From: Pseudoxanthomonas sp. F37
GTDB taxonomy: Bacteria > Pseudomonadota > Gammaproteobacteria > Xanthomonadales > Xanthomonadaceae
DNA length: 64,000 nucleotides
Direction: 5' to 3'
NCBI RefSeq assembly: GCF_022965755.1
Contig: NZ_CP095187.1
Coordinates: 868,001 to 932,000, forward strand
Each line of letters begins with the position of its first letter. Position 1 is the first letter of the stretch. Shown here piece after piece: positions 56,744-64,000 of the stretch. The notes below the pieces were generated by a model. It worked only from the letters and a program-made list of their open reading frames with translations. It had not been told where the DNA came from and did no database searches. The translations under genes and the position numbers were made by a program.

Positions 56744-57697
56744 ATGGGCACCGGCGAGTTCGACCTGATTGCCCGCATCCGCGCACGCGTGGCGACGCGC
56801 GCCGACGTGGTGCTGGGCATCGGTGACGACGCCGCCCTGCTGGCGCCGCCACCGGGCCGGCAGCTGGTGGTCACGGCCGATACGTTGAACGAAGGCGTCC
56901 ATTTTCCGCGCGGCACATCGCCGGCGGACGTCGGCTGGAAGGCGCTGGCGGTGAATCTCTCCGACCTCGCTTCGATGGGTGCGGAACCGGCGTGGTGCAC
57001 GCTGTCGCTGTCGTTGCCGCAGTCCGATCCGGCATGGATCGATGGCTTCCTCGATGGCTTCCTCGATCTGGCCGGGCAGCACGGTATCGCGCTGGTCGGC
57101 GGCGACACCACGCGCGGCCCCCTGTCGATCGCGGTCACCGCGATGGGGCTGGTGGAGCCGGGCCGCGCGCTGCGTCGTGATGGCGCGCGCGTGGGCGACG
57201 GGGTCTGGGTCACCGGCACGCTCGGCGATGCGGCCGGCGGTCTGGCCCACCTGGACCGCAGGTCATCGCCCATGCTGCGCGAGCGCCTGGATCGTCCGAC
57301 GCCGCGCGTGGACGCCGGCCGTGCCCTGGCCGGCATCGCGACCGCCTGTGTCGATGTTTCCGATGGGCTGCTCGCCGACCTGGGCCATGTGTGCGCACGC
57401 AGCGACGTCGCGGCCTGCATCGATGTCGACACGCTGCCGGCGTCGGCCGCGCTGCGGGAGGCCTTCGGAGAAGCCGACCGCATCGCCTTGCAGGCCGGTG
57501 GCGGGGATGACTACGAGCTGTGCTTCACCGCGCCGGCCGATGCGGGTGCCGACATCGGTGCGGTGTCGGCACGGCTCGGCCTGCAGATCACGCGCATCGG
57601 TCGCATCGTGGCCGGTGAGGGGGTGCGGCCGCTCGGCTCCGATGGCGCGCCCTGGTCGCCACCGCGCCGGGGTTACGATCACTTTGCGCAGTCCTGA
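56744..57697 (+). CDS. thiL: Thiamine-monophosphate kinase
   Basis: Phosphorylates thiamine monophosphate to the active diphosphate; 317 aa. It belongs to the PurM-like fold with VLGIGDDAALLAPPPGRQLV, TADTLNEGVHFPR, LAVNLSDLASMGAEPAWCTL, ALVGGDTTRGPLSIAV and DVSDGLLADLGHVC, all metal or nucleotide segments. It ends the riboflavin-nusB group. The IS110 element and an interrupted REP follow. Confidence 0.95.
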   Translation: MGTGEFDLIARIRARVATRADVVLGIGDDAALLAPPPGRQLVVTADTLNEGVHFPRGTSPADVGWKALAVNLSDLASMGAEPAWCTLSLSLPQSDPAWIDGFLDGFLDLAGQHGIALVGGDTTRGPLSIAVTAMGLVEPGRALRRDGARVGDGVWVTGTLGDAAGGLAHLDRRSSPMLRERLDRPTPRVDAGRALAGIATACVDVSDGLLADLGHVCARSDVAACIDVDTLPASAALREAFGEADRIALQAGGGDDYELCFTAPADAGADIGAVSARLGLQITRIGRIVAGEGVRPLGSDGAPWSPPRRGYDHFAQS

Positions 57698-57707
57698 GGT
57701 TGTTGCA

Positions 57708-57839
57708 GGCGCTACGCAGGTCGCGACCGCACGGTCAGGCAGTCGAAAAACCGATCGTTCGCCCGTCGGGCGCGCTGCGGCGCGTTCTTCACCTTGAATG
57801 CCCAAGCTGTGCCGGGGCGCGGTCGCGACTGGCGTCGCT
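57708..57839. repeat. GTAG-type REP pair, right arm interrupted by the IS element
   Basis: A decayed left arm (TGTTGCAGGCGCTACGCAGGTCGCGACCGC in parts TGTTGCAGGCGC, TACGCAGGTCGCGACC) starts near 57711. The right arm GCGGTCGCGACTGGCGTCGCT stops at 57839. Its missing end CCTACA is found at 58979-58984, directly after the insertion sequence. Joining the two restores a complete REP arm. Confidence 0.85.
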
Positions 57840-57867
57840 TGTGTCTATCGATTGGGTAGATTGCGTT

Positions 57868-58015
57868 GTGAGAGCGGAGTGCGGCAGCCCGATATGTCGC
57901 TGTGCGTTAGCACGTGTAGGAGTCCGGGGCGCCGCACTCCGTACTCCCATCTCAAGCCCGAACAGTTGCACGGATGGCAGTCCGCAGTACAAGCCAGGGA
58001 TCGATGGGAGTGCTC
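57868..58015 (+). ncRNA. Predicted bridge RNA of the IS110-family element
   Basis: The first stem CGGAGTGCGGC/GCCGCACTCCG (57875-57885 with 57931-57941) encloses a loop. That loop has GTCGCT (57896-57901), identical to the left target with core, a GTGC-GTTA-GCAC hairpin, and CGTGTAGGAG (57913-57922), complementary over 10 nt to core plus right target. The second stem ACTCCCATC/GATGGGAGT (57943-57951 with 58003-58011) encloses three parts. These are ACAGTTG (57962-57968), identical to the right end of the IS, a CGGA/TCCG hairpin, and GTACAAG (57987-57993), which pairs with core plus left end using two G-U pairs. The ends of the RNA are estimates. Confidence 0.8.
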
Positions 58016-58042
58016 TCGCCCCTAGGCTACTACGGAGTGCGC

Positions 58043-58966
58043 ATGAATTCGTACGTCGGCATCGATGTCTCCAAGGACGAACTGGTCGTCCATGTCCTGC
58101 CCGCCCAGCAGGACCGCGTGTTTCCCAACACCGCTCAGGGTCTAGTCGGACTGGTCGGCTGGCTGCTGGAACTGGAAGGCTGCCGGGTTGCCTTCGAGGC
58201 CAGCGGCGGCTATGAACGCGATCTGTTGGATGGACTGCACCAGGCCGGTGTGGCGGCCGTGCGTTTGCCGGCCCGGCGTCCACGCGATCTGGCCAGAGCG
58301 TTGGGCTTGAAGGCCAAGACCGATGCCCTGGATGCCCGCGTGCTGGCCCTGGCCGCGCAGATGCTGCCGGCCACTACCACGCCCCCTGCGACCGCTCCGA
58401 TGCAGAACCTGCGCGAGTGGTTGCAACTGCGCACGGCCCTGGTGCAGGAGCGCGACAATCATCGCCGACGGATCCAGCAGGTGCGCCAAGCCTCTGTGCA
58501 GACCTTCCTGCGCTCGGTCATCGACAGCCTGCAACAGCGAATTGCCCAGGTCGAGCAGCAACTACGCTGCGCCCTTGAACGCTGTCCCGTCCAGATCGGC
58601 GCCGCGCCGGGACTGGGCCCGATCCTGCGTGCCACCCTGGCCGCCCGCCTGCCGGAACTGGGCCAGCTGGACCGGCGGCAGATCGCCTCCCTGGTCGGTC
58701 TGGCGCCCTACAACCGCGACAGTGGACGCTGGCGTGGTCAGCGCTGCATCGGAGGCGGAAGGGCCGATGTGCGACGCGTGCTCTACATGGCGACCTGGGC
58801 CGCCATCCGGGCACGCTCACCCCTGGCGCAGACCTACCAGCGGCTGGTAGCCGCAGGTAAACCCAAGAAGCTCGCAGTGACCGCCTGCATGCGCAAGTAC
58901 CTGACCATGCTCAACGCCATGGCGCGCGATCAAGCGCCATGGGCGCCTGCTACGTCGACGGCCTAG
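58043..58966 (+). CDS. IS110-family transposase/recombinase
   Basis: A 307-aa DEDD-type recombinase, start at 58043 (GGAG ribosome site 5 nt before). The RuvC-like N-terminal domain has Asp8 in VGIDVSKDELVV, Glu52 in VAFEASGGYERD, and Asp94/Asp97 in KTDALDARVLA. A coiled coil follows, then the C-terminal Tnp_20 domain with GAAPGLGPILRATLAARLPE and the serine-containing LAPYNRDSGRWRGQ, followed by GGGRADVRRVLYMAT. All key residues are present, so the element looks active. The stop codon lies in the right inverted repeat. Confidence 0.93.
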   Translation: MNSYVGIDVSKDELVVHVLPAQQDRVFPNTAQGLVGLVGWLLELEGCRVAFEASGGYERDLLDGLHQAGVAAVRLPARRPRDLARALGLKAKTDALDARVLALAAQMLPATTTPPATAPMQNLREWLQLRTALVQERDNHRRRIQQVRQASVQTFLRSVIDSLQQRIAQVEQQLRCALERCPVQIGAAPGLGPILRATLAARLPELGQLDRRQIASLVGLAPYNRDSGRWRGQRCIGGGRADVRRVLYMATWAAIRARSPLAQTYQRLVAAGKPKKLAVTACMRKYLTMLNAMARDQAPWAPATSTA

Positions 58967-58972
58967 ACACAG

Positions 58973-58978
58973 TTGACT
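58973..58978 (+). promoter_or_regulatory. -35 half of a promoter formed on IS circularisation
   Basis: TTGACT at the right end would join the left end in a circle. It then lies exactly 17 bp before TAGATT (57857-57862), giving a sigma-70-like promoter reading into the bridge RNA and transposase. In the integrated form the two halves are about 1.1 kb apart. Confidence 0.65.
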
Positions 58979-58979
58979 C

Positions 58980-60368
58980 CTACACGGGCTTCTGCAGTGG
59001 CAGGACCTTGCCGGGGTTGAGGATGCCATCGGGGTCCAGCGCCGCCTTGATCGCCCGCATCGCATCCAGCGTCGCGGCGCTGAACGCATCGGCCATGAAA
59101 TCGCGCTTGCTCAGGCCGATGCCGTGCTCGCCCGACAGCGTGCCGCCCAGTGCCAGCACCTGCGCGAACACGCGGGGCAACGCGGCGTGGGCGCGCGCCG
59201 TCTCGGCGGCATCGGCGTCGTCGTACATGATGTTGACGTGCAGGTTGCCGTTGCCGGCATGGCCGAACACGACGATGGGCAGGGCGGACTCAAGGGACAA
59301 CGCCTCCATGGCGGCCACGAGGTCCGGAATGCGCGACACCGGCACCACCACGTCCTCGTTGATCTTGCCCGGCCGGATGGTGCGCAGTGCCGGCGACAGC
59401 GCACGGCGCGCGGCCCACAGGCGGTCGCGCGCGCTGCCGTCGGCGGCGACATCCAGTGCGATCAGGCCGTCGCCTTCCGCCGCGTCGGCCAGCGCCTGCA
59501 GTGCGTAGGGCAGGGTGTCGTCGTCGCCATCGGCCTCGATCAGCAGCATCGCGCCCGCCTCGGGCACGTCGCTGCCGTTGCGGCGGATCAGGGCGATGGC
59601 GCTGTGGTCCATGAATTCCAGCATCGTCGGCGTCGCCGGCCGCGCCATGATCCGCGAGACGGCGGCGGCAGCGCTGGCGGCGTCGCGGTAGAGCACCCGC
59701 AGGCCGGCCTGCGCGCGTGGGCGGGGCGAAAGCTTCAAGGTCGCTTCGACGATCAGGGCCAGCGTGCCCTCACTGCCGACGATCAGGTGGGTGAGGTCGT
59801 AGCCGGTCGCGTCCTTCGTGTAGGCGCCGCCACAGCGGATCAGTTCGCCCGTGCCGGTCACGGCGACCAGGCCCAGCACGTTGTCGCGCGCGGTGCCGTA
59901 CTTCACCGCGCGCGGCCCGCCGGCGTTGGTGGCCAGGTTGCCGCCCACGCTGCACAGGTCCGCGCTGGACGGGTCCGGCGGCCAGAACAGGCCGTAGGGC
60001 ACCAGCGTCTGCTGCAGTCCGCCATTGAGCACGCCGGGTTCCACCACCACGCAGCGATCGGCTGCGCGCAGTTCCAGGATGCGGTCCATGCGCGCGAAGG
60101 ACACCACCACGCCCCCCTGCGTGGGCACGGCGGCGCCGGTGGTTCCGGTGCCGGCGCCACGCGCGACCAGCGGTACCCGGTGTTCGCGACAGGCGCGTAC
60201 CAGTGCCACCACGTCCTCACGCGTGCGCGGCAACGCCACGGCCGAGGGCATGGCCCAGCGGCGCGAATCGTCGCCGCCGTAGAGGCGCCGTGCTTCGCCC
60301 GTCAGCCAGCCGTCCCCGAGCCGGGTCGACATGGCATCGTGCAAGGCGCTCGGCAGGCTGGCATCCAT
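58980..60368 (-). CDS. FAD-linked oxidase, D-lactate/glycolate dehydrogenase-like
   Basis: A 462-aa flavoprotein of the GlcD/D-2-hydroxyacid dehydrogenase type. The PCMH-type FAD domain shows VPLVARGAGTGTTGAAVPTQ, CSVGGNLATNAGGPRAVKYG and IVGSEGTLALIVEATLKL. The C-terminal FAD-oxidase domain has VFGHAGNGNLHVNIMY and GTLSGEHGIGLSKRDF. The start is ATG 60368 (a GTG sits one codon upstream). Its stop codon lies directly beside the IS110 element, which left the gene intact. A leaderless transcript is likely. Confidence 0.88.
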   Translation of the reverse strand: MDASLPSALHDAMSTRLGDGWLTGEARRLYGGDDSRRWAMPSAVALPRTREDVVALVRACREHRVPLVARGAGTGTTGAAVPTQGGVVVSFARMDRILELRAADRCVVVEPGVLNGGLQQTLVPYGLFWPPDPSSADLCSVGGNLATNAGGPRAVKYGTARDNVLGLVAVTGTGELIRCGGAYTKDATGYDLTHLIVGSEGTLALIVEATLKLSPRPRAQAGLRVLYRDAASAAAAVSRIMARPATPTMLEFMDHSAIALIRRNGSDVPEAGAMLLIEADGDDDTLPYALQALADAAEGDGLIALDVAADGSARDRLWAARRALSPALRTIRPGKINEDVVVPVSRIPDLVAAMEALSLESALPIVVFGHAGNGNLHVNIMYDDADAAETARAHAALPRVFAQVLALGGTLSGEHGIGLSKRDFMADAFSAATLDAMRAIKAALDPDGILNPGKVLPLQKPV

Positions 60369-60374
60369 CACGCC

Positions 60375-60380
60375 ATTGTA
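60375..60380 (-). promoter_or_regulatory. Candidate -10 box giving a leaderless FAD-oxidase transcript
   Basis: On the minus strand TACAAT ends 6 nt before the ATG at 60368, the same spacing as at the VOC gene (15997-16009). Confidence 0.4.
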
Positions 60381-60389
60381 GGCGGGTGC

Positions 60390-60764
60390 TCAGACCTCGT
60401 CCGCGCGGAATGCGTCCCGGATCCAGTCCAGCCGTGGCGAGGCCGGGTCGCCCCGCGCATCCACCACATCGAAGCGGCACGGCGCATCGGCCAGGGCGGG
60501 ATGGTCCTGCAGGAAGCACTGGGCCGCATGCACCAGGCGCCTGCGCTTGCCGGCATCGACCGAGGCCGCACCGCCGCCGAACGCCTGCGACTGGCGGTAG
60601 CGCACTTCCACGAACACCACCGTGGCGGCATCGCGCATCACCAGGTCCAGCTCGCCGCCGCGATAGCGCACATTGGCGGCCAGCGCGATCAGTCCGGCGC
60701 CGCACAGCAGCGCGCGTGCCGCGTTCTCCACGGCCTGGCCGCGCGCCTGCCGCTCAGCCGCCAT
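60390..60764 (-). CDS. yraN: YraN family (UPF0102) nuclease-like protein
   Basis: A 124-aa protein of the UPF0102 family, which has an endonuclease-like (PD-(D/E)xK) fold of uncertain function. It shows [40 protein letters not shown] (Glu and Asp of the core) and [14 protein letters not shown]. The start at 60764 gives an 11-nt overlap with lpoA, and an earlier start at 60788 is possible. The order rsmI (divergent)-lpoA-yraN is widely conserved. Confidence 0.88.
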   Translation of the reverse strand: MAAERQARGQAVENAARALLCGAGLIALAANVRYRGGELDLVMRDAATVVFVEVRYRQSQAFGGGAASVDAGKRRRLVHAAQCFLQDHPALADAPCRFDVVDARGDPASPRLDWIRDAFRADEV

Positions 60765-62172
60765 CCGCGATGGGCGCCGGGCGGCCACCGGCGAAGGTGG
60801 ACCATGACGGCGTGCGGACCACGTTGCCGAAGCCGTCCAGCTGCAGACGGCCGGTTGCGCCGCGGATCTCGGTGTTCACGCCCAGCGCCAGCTTCTCCAG
60901 GTAGGCGGTCAACAGCCAGGCGTCGTAGCCGAAGGCGAACAGGCGCGCCGCCGGCCCGCGTGCGGTCGGCACGCGCTCGCCGGTCACGCTGGCGGCGGGC
61001 AGCGCCGGCACGCCGCGCGAGGTCCAAGCCTCGGTGGGGAAGGCGATGCCATCCAGCGCCATGTCCTCTTCCGGCTTGCCCGTGCCCGAGGTGAGCTGCG
61101 AGGTGCCCACGCGCGTCTTGCCGCCCAGGCCGGCCAGCGCCAGCTGCGGCGTCAGCGCCCGCGCGGTGCTGCCGCGCACCGCCAGGAACACGGCATCGGC
61201 GCCCTCCTGCGAGGCGGTCGCCAGCACGGACGACAGGTCGCCGGGCGTCTCGGCGACGCTGATCACGCGCGTCACCCTGCCGCCGCGTTCGGCGAAGCGT
61301 TCGCGGAACGCCTGCGAGGCGCGGCGTCCGTTGTCGTCGCTGCCCTCGATGATCAGTGCGGTCTTGCGCTCGCGGGCCAGCACGTACTCGGCGGCGGCGA
61401 TGCCGTCGTCTTCCGGCGCCAGCGAAAAACCGGCCTTGCCGTCCGGCGGCGCCACGGCGCCGCGGTTCAGCACCAGCATGGGGGTGGCCAGTTCGGGCTG
61501 TTGGAACAGCGCGCTGACTTCGTCGCGGCCCAGGGGACCGACCACGAAATCGGCCCCCTCGGCGGTGGCGCGCGCATAGGCCGCGGTGGCACCGGCGGCG
61601 GTGCCGGCGGTGTCGTAGAACTGGATCTCCGGGCGCCGGCGCCGTTCGCCGTAGTAACCCGCCAGCAGGCCGTCGCGCACGGGGGCGGCAGCCGTGGCCA
61701 GGTTGCCCGACAGCGGCAGCAGCACCGCCAGCTTCACCGGGGGACGGTAGCCGTCGCTGTCGGCGGGCGGGCGGTTGCCGGCATCGAAGCGCCATTGGGC
61801 GCCGCGGTCGAACGGGCGCGGCAGCGGCAGGCCGCGGCGCTGCAGGGCGCGGCCGGCGAAGTTGTACAGCGGATCGCCCGAAGGCAGCGCAGCGGCGTCG
61901 CGCGCGAGGGTGGCATCGTCGAGCGTGGCCAGCAGGCGGTCGATCTCGCGCGCATTGTCGGTGCGCGCCTGGCCGCTGAGGGCGGCATCCTGGCGGGCCA
62001 GCGTGGCGGCGTTCGCGAATGCGGGCGCGAACCGCGCCGCCGACGTCGCCGGGCCCGTGCCGGAGGGAGTGGCGCAGCTCGCCAGCAGGGCGACCCACAC
62101 CAGGAGCACCAGGGACCGGGCGGGACGGAGGCGTGCGGAGAGCGTGCGTGCGACAGGCGAGTCCAAGGGCAT
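60754..62172 (-). CDS. lpoA: Penicillin-binding protein activator LpoA/LppC-like lipoprotein
   Basis: Outer-membrane lipoprotein that activates the peptidoglycan synthase PBP1A, 472 aa. The start at 62172 leads to a lipoprotein signal with lipobox LLASCAT (about residues 30-34). An N-terminal helical region is followed by a type I periplasmic-binding-protein fold: [37 protein letters not shown] and TPMLVLNRG. It diverges from rsmI across 62 nt. TAGAAT on the minus strand near 62210 may be its -10 box. Confidence 0.88.
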   Translation of the reverse strand: MPLDSPVARTLSARLRPARSLVLLVWVALLASCATPSGTGPATSAARFAPAFANAATLARQDAALSGQARTDNAREIDRLLATLDDATLARDAAALPSGDPLYNFAGRALQRRGLPLPRPFDRGAQWRFDAGNRPPADSDGYRPPVKLAVLLPLSGNLATAAAPVRDGLLAGYYGERRRRPEIQFYDTAGTAAGATAAYARATAEGADFVVGPLGRDEVSALFQQPELATPMLVLNRGAVAPPDGKAGFSLAPEDDGIAAAEYVLARERKTALIIEGSDDNGRRASQAFRERFAERGGRVTRVISVAETPGDLSSVLATASQEGADAVFLAVRGSTARALTPQLALAGLGGKTRVGTSQLTSGTGKPEEDMALDGIAFPTEAWTSRGVPALPAASVTGERVPTARGPAARLFAFGYDAWLLTAYLEKLALGVNTEIRGATGRLQLDGFGNVVRTPSWSTFAGGRPAPIADGG

Positions 62173-62234
62173 CGTCGGTGTTCGGGCAAGGGAACCGGCT
62201 ACGATTCTACCCCCAGCCACCGGACCCCACTGGA

Positions 62235-63056
62235 ATGCCTGCCGGAACCCTGTTCATCGTCGCCACCCCGATCGGCAACCTGGGCGACCTGACCCCGCGC
62301 GCACTGGAGGTGCTGCGTTCGGTGGCGGCCATCTGCGCGGAGGATACGCGCCGTAGTGGACAGCTGCTCGCCCACTTCGGCATCTCCACCCCGCTGGTGG
62401 CGCTTCATGAACACAACGAGGATGCGCTGGCGCAGCGCGTGGTCGACCGGCTGCTGGCGGGCGAGTCGCTGGCGCTGGTCAGCGACGCGGGTACGCCCCT
62501 GGTCAGCGATCCCGGCTTCCGCCTGGTGCGTGCCGCGCGCGCGGCCGGGGTGCGGGTCAGTCCGCTGCCCGGCGCCTGCGCGGCCATCGCCGCGCTGAGC
62601 GTCGCCGGTCTGCCGAGCGACCGCTTCGCGTTCGAAGGATTCCTGCCGGCCAAGGCATCGGCCCGGCGCGAGCGGTTGCAGCGGCTCGCCGGCGAGGCCC
62701 GCACGCTGGTCTTCTATGAGTCCTCGCACCGTATCGTGGAGTCGCTGGCCGACATGCGCGCCGCATTCGGCGACGATCGTCCCGCGGTGCTGGCGCGCGA
62801 GCTGACCAAGCTGTTCGAGACCGTCCTCGACGGCACGCTGGCCGACCTGCAGGCGCGCGTGGACGCGGACGAGAACCAGCGCAAGGGCGAGTTCGTGGTG
62901 ATGGTGGAGGGCGCCGGCGACGACATGGAGGCGCGCCTGTCCGAGGGCCGCCGCGTCTACGCGCTGCTCAACGAGCACCTGCCGCCGTCGACGGCGGCCA
63001 AGCTGGCTGCCGAGATCACCGGCGCGCCGAGAAAGGGATTGTATGGCACGCGATAG
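62235..63056 (+). CDS. rsmI: 16S rRNA (cytidine1402-2'-O)-methyltransferase
   Basis: SAM-dependent tetrapyrrole-methylase-fold enzyme that 2'-O-methylates C1402 of 16S rRNA, 273 aa. Signatures are MPAGTLFIVATPIGNLGDLT, EDTRRSGQLLAHF, LVSDAGTPLVSDPGFRLV, GACAAIAALSVAGLPSDRF and YESSHRI. The C-terminal helical domain has PSTAAKLAAEITGAPRKGLY. The ATG at 62235 has GGA nearby. It is divergent from lpoA and yraN. Confidence 0.95.
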   Translation: MPAGTLFIVATPIGNLGDLTPRALEVLRSVAAICAEDTRRSGQLLAHFGISTPLVALHEHNEDALAQRVVDRLLAGESLALVSDAGTPLVSDPGFRLVRAARAAGVRVSPLPGACAAIAALSVAGLPSDRFAFEGFLPAKASARRERLQRLAGEARTLVFYESSHRIVESLADMRAAFGDDRPAVLARELTKLFETVLDGTLADLQARVDADENQRKGEFVVMVEGAGDDMEARLSEGRRVYALLNEHLPPSTAAKLAAEITGAPRKGLYGTR

Positions 63057-63095
63057 TGGGCAGTTCTGGCGGGCCTCGAATGAAAGGGGATGCAG

Positions 63096-64000
63096 ATGAG
63101 AATGCGTGAACGGCTCATGGTTGCAGGTGCGATGCTGGTCGTCGTGGCCGCATCGCCGGCCGCGATGGCGTGGACCCCGCCGGACGCCCGTGAGCGTTTT
63201 GCCCTGCTGGTGGCGGAGAGCCAGAAGGCGGACGACGCGCTCCATCCGCTGCGTCTTGCCGAGCGCGGCCTGCCCCCGACCGGGGCCGTTTTCGTCGATC
63301 CGCAGAGCGAGGCCTTCGCCCGGCAGCTGGCGACCAACAAGCGCGCCGAACTGTCGGGCCTGGCCGCCATCGACCGCGCCTCCCTGGGCGAGAAGGACCA
63401 GATTGCCTACGACGCCTTCCGCTACCAGGCCGAGCAGGCGCTGGGCGAGATCGACAGCGGCATCCACGCGATCCGCAACCTGGTGCCGCTGAACGCCTCC
63501 TTCGGCCTGCACGTCGAGTTCCCCGACTACCTGTCGGGCGTCCGCTTCAAGACGGTCGAAGACTACGAACGGGGGTTGGCCCAGCTGGAGGGCTTCGCTG
63601 GCTACATGGACAGTACGGTGGAGCGCCTGGAGCAGGGCATGGCCCGGGGTTACCACCAGCCCAAAGTGGTGGTGAACAACGTCCTGGCGCAGGTCGAGGC
63701 CTTCCTCGAGCTGCCGGTCGAAAAGAATCCCTTCTACTCCCCGGTCACGCGTTTCCCCGATGCCATGCGACCGGCGGACCGCGCGCGTCTGCAGGCCGCC
63801 TATCGCCGGACCATCGAGAACCGTGCCATTCCGGCCTACGAGCGCTGGCGCACGTTCCTGCGCGACCGCTACCTGCCGGTCGCCACCGAGGGCGCAGGCC
63901 TGTGGGCGATGAAGGACGGTGGGCGCGTCTATGCGTCCCTGCTGGTCCAGCACACCACCACCACGATGAGCGCGCAGCAGATCCACCAGATCGGCCTGTC
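63096..64000 (+). CDS. Exported DUF885-family protein (5' part)
   Basis: The first 301 residues of a larger protein that continues beyond the window. The ATG at 63096 follows AAGGGGA. A signal peptide (VAGAMLVVVAASPAAMAW) precedes the DUF885 N-terminal region with EKDQIAYDAFRYQAEQALGE, LNASFGLHVEFPDYLSG and YHQPKVVVNNVLAQVEAFLE. Full-length family members are about 600 aa and carry a zinc-peptidase-like HExxH further on, outside this window. It is likely a periplasmic or lipid-free peptidase-like protein. Confidence 0.82.
   Translation, partial: MRMRERLMVAGAMLVVVAASPAAMAWTPPDARERFALLVAESQKADDALHPLRLAERGLPPTGAVFVDPQSEAFARQLATNKRAELSGLAAIDRASLGEKDQIAYDAFRYQAEQALGEIDSGIHAIRNLVPLNASFGLHVEFPDYLSGVRFKTVEDYERGLAQLEGFAGYMDSTVERLEQGMARGYHQPKVVVNNVLAQVEAFLELPVEKNPFYSPVTRFPDAMRPADRARLQAAYRRTIENRAIPAYERWRTFLRDRYLPVATEGAGLWAMKDGGRVYASLLVQHTTTTMSAQQIHQIGL

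Larger units (their letters stand above)
57840..58978 (+). mobile_element. IS110-family insertion sequence, 1139 bp, in a REP
   Basis: The limits come from the interrupted REP. The left flank ends GTCG-CT (57834-57839) and the right flank starts CT-CCTACA (58977-58984), so a CT dinucleotide is shared and there is no longer target duplication. TGTGTCTA at the left end (57840-57847) is repeated inverted as TAGACACA (58964-58971), which contains the transposase stop codon. The element carries a 203-nt leader with two guide-like stem-loops and one recombinase gene. Only 12 nt follow the gene, as in the IS110 rather than the IS1111 group. Confidence 0.88.

Noticed and set aside
57840..58978. Assignment to the IS1111 subgroup because of the 8-bp inverted repeat near the ends.
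   Set aside because: IS1111-type elements carry their noncoding RNA region after the gene. Here only 12 nt follow the transposase and 203 nt precede it, as in the IS110 group.
57913..58985. GTGTAGGAGTC near 57914 and its inverse near 58985 as terminal inverted repeats of the IS.
   Set aside because: The right copy is mostly outside the element (host REP) and the left copy is 74 nt inside it. The match is better explained as guide RNA against target.

Overview
The window is a GC-rich (about two thirds G+C by eye) gamma-proteobacterial chromosome segment. Gene order and protein character point to the Xanthomonadaceae/Lysobacteraceae, probably Pseudoxanthomonas or a close relative. Supporting signs are the glycolytic block with a class I aldolase, a CysNC fusion, GTAG-type REP palindromes of the Stenotrophomonas/Xanthomonas kind, and the nrdR-ribD-FMN riboswitch-ribE-ribB-ribH-nusB-thiL order. 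It is mostly core chromosome. No prophage, CRISPR array, rRNA or tRNA was seen, and there is one insertion sequence.

Layout. 1-2123: end of modA, an S1/P1 nuclease and an OmpW porin, all on the minus strand. 2286-12378: glycolysis (gapA, pgk, a Gph-type phosphatase, pyk, class I fba) with a DUF2339/DUF3999 envelope pair between gapA and pgk. 12656-15959: a MarR-controlled EmrAB-type efflux operon. 16009-17421: small genes (VOC protein, TM2 protein, DUF6265). 17425-32649: assimilatory sulfate reduction (cysK, cysG, cysB, cysHIJ, cysD, cysNC), interrupted by a zinc-ribbon/DUF2809 pair, a Phd/ParE toxin-antitoxin locus whose toxin has no usual start codon, and a LytS/LytR-type two-component system. 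32801-37582: an RND efflux pair and an acetyltransferase. 37702-46133: AGCS symporter, rlmB, a five-unit REP array of exact 88-bp period, an M28 peptidase, mscL, FAH hydrolase, Rieske protein, a soluble MCP-like sensor and DUF3667. 46277-50695: ettA, an RcnB-like protein, glyA and nrdR. 50699-57697: riboflavin synthesis with an FMN riboswitch, then nusB and thiL. 57840-58978: an IS110-family element inserted in a REP. 58980-64000: FAD-linked oxidase, yraN, lpoA, rsmI and the start of a DUF885 protein.

Main discovery. The IS110-family element at 57840-58978 can be read almost completely from sequence. It sits exactly inside a REP palindrome with a CT core. Its 203-nt leader folds into two stem-loops. 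The first loop carries guides matching both sides of the occupied target, and the second carries guides matching both ends of the element. Joining the two ends would create a -35/-10 promoter with a 17-bp spacer in front of this RNA. This is the arrangement of an IS621-like bridge-RNA recombinase, and three further copies of its predicted 12-nt target lie in other REPs of this window.

How the genes work together. CysD/CysNC activate sulfate to PAPS, CysH reduces PAPS to sulfite, CysJI reduces sulfite to sulfide using siroheme made by CysG, CysK forms cysteine, and CysB is the likely regulator. RibD, RibE, RibB and RibH cover most of riboflavin synthesis, but the GTP cyclohydrolase II half of the RibBA-like protein lacks its zinc cysteines, so the first step must be encoded elsewhere.
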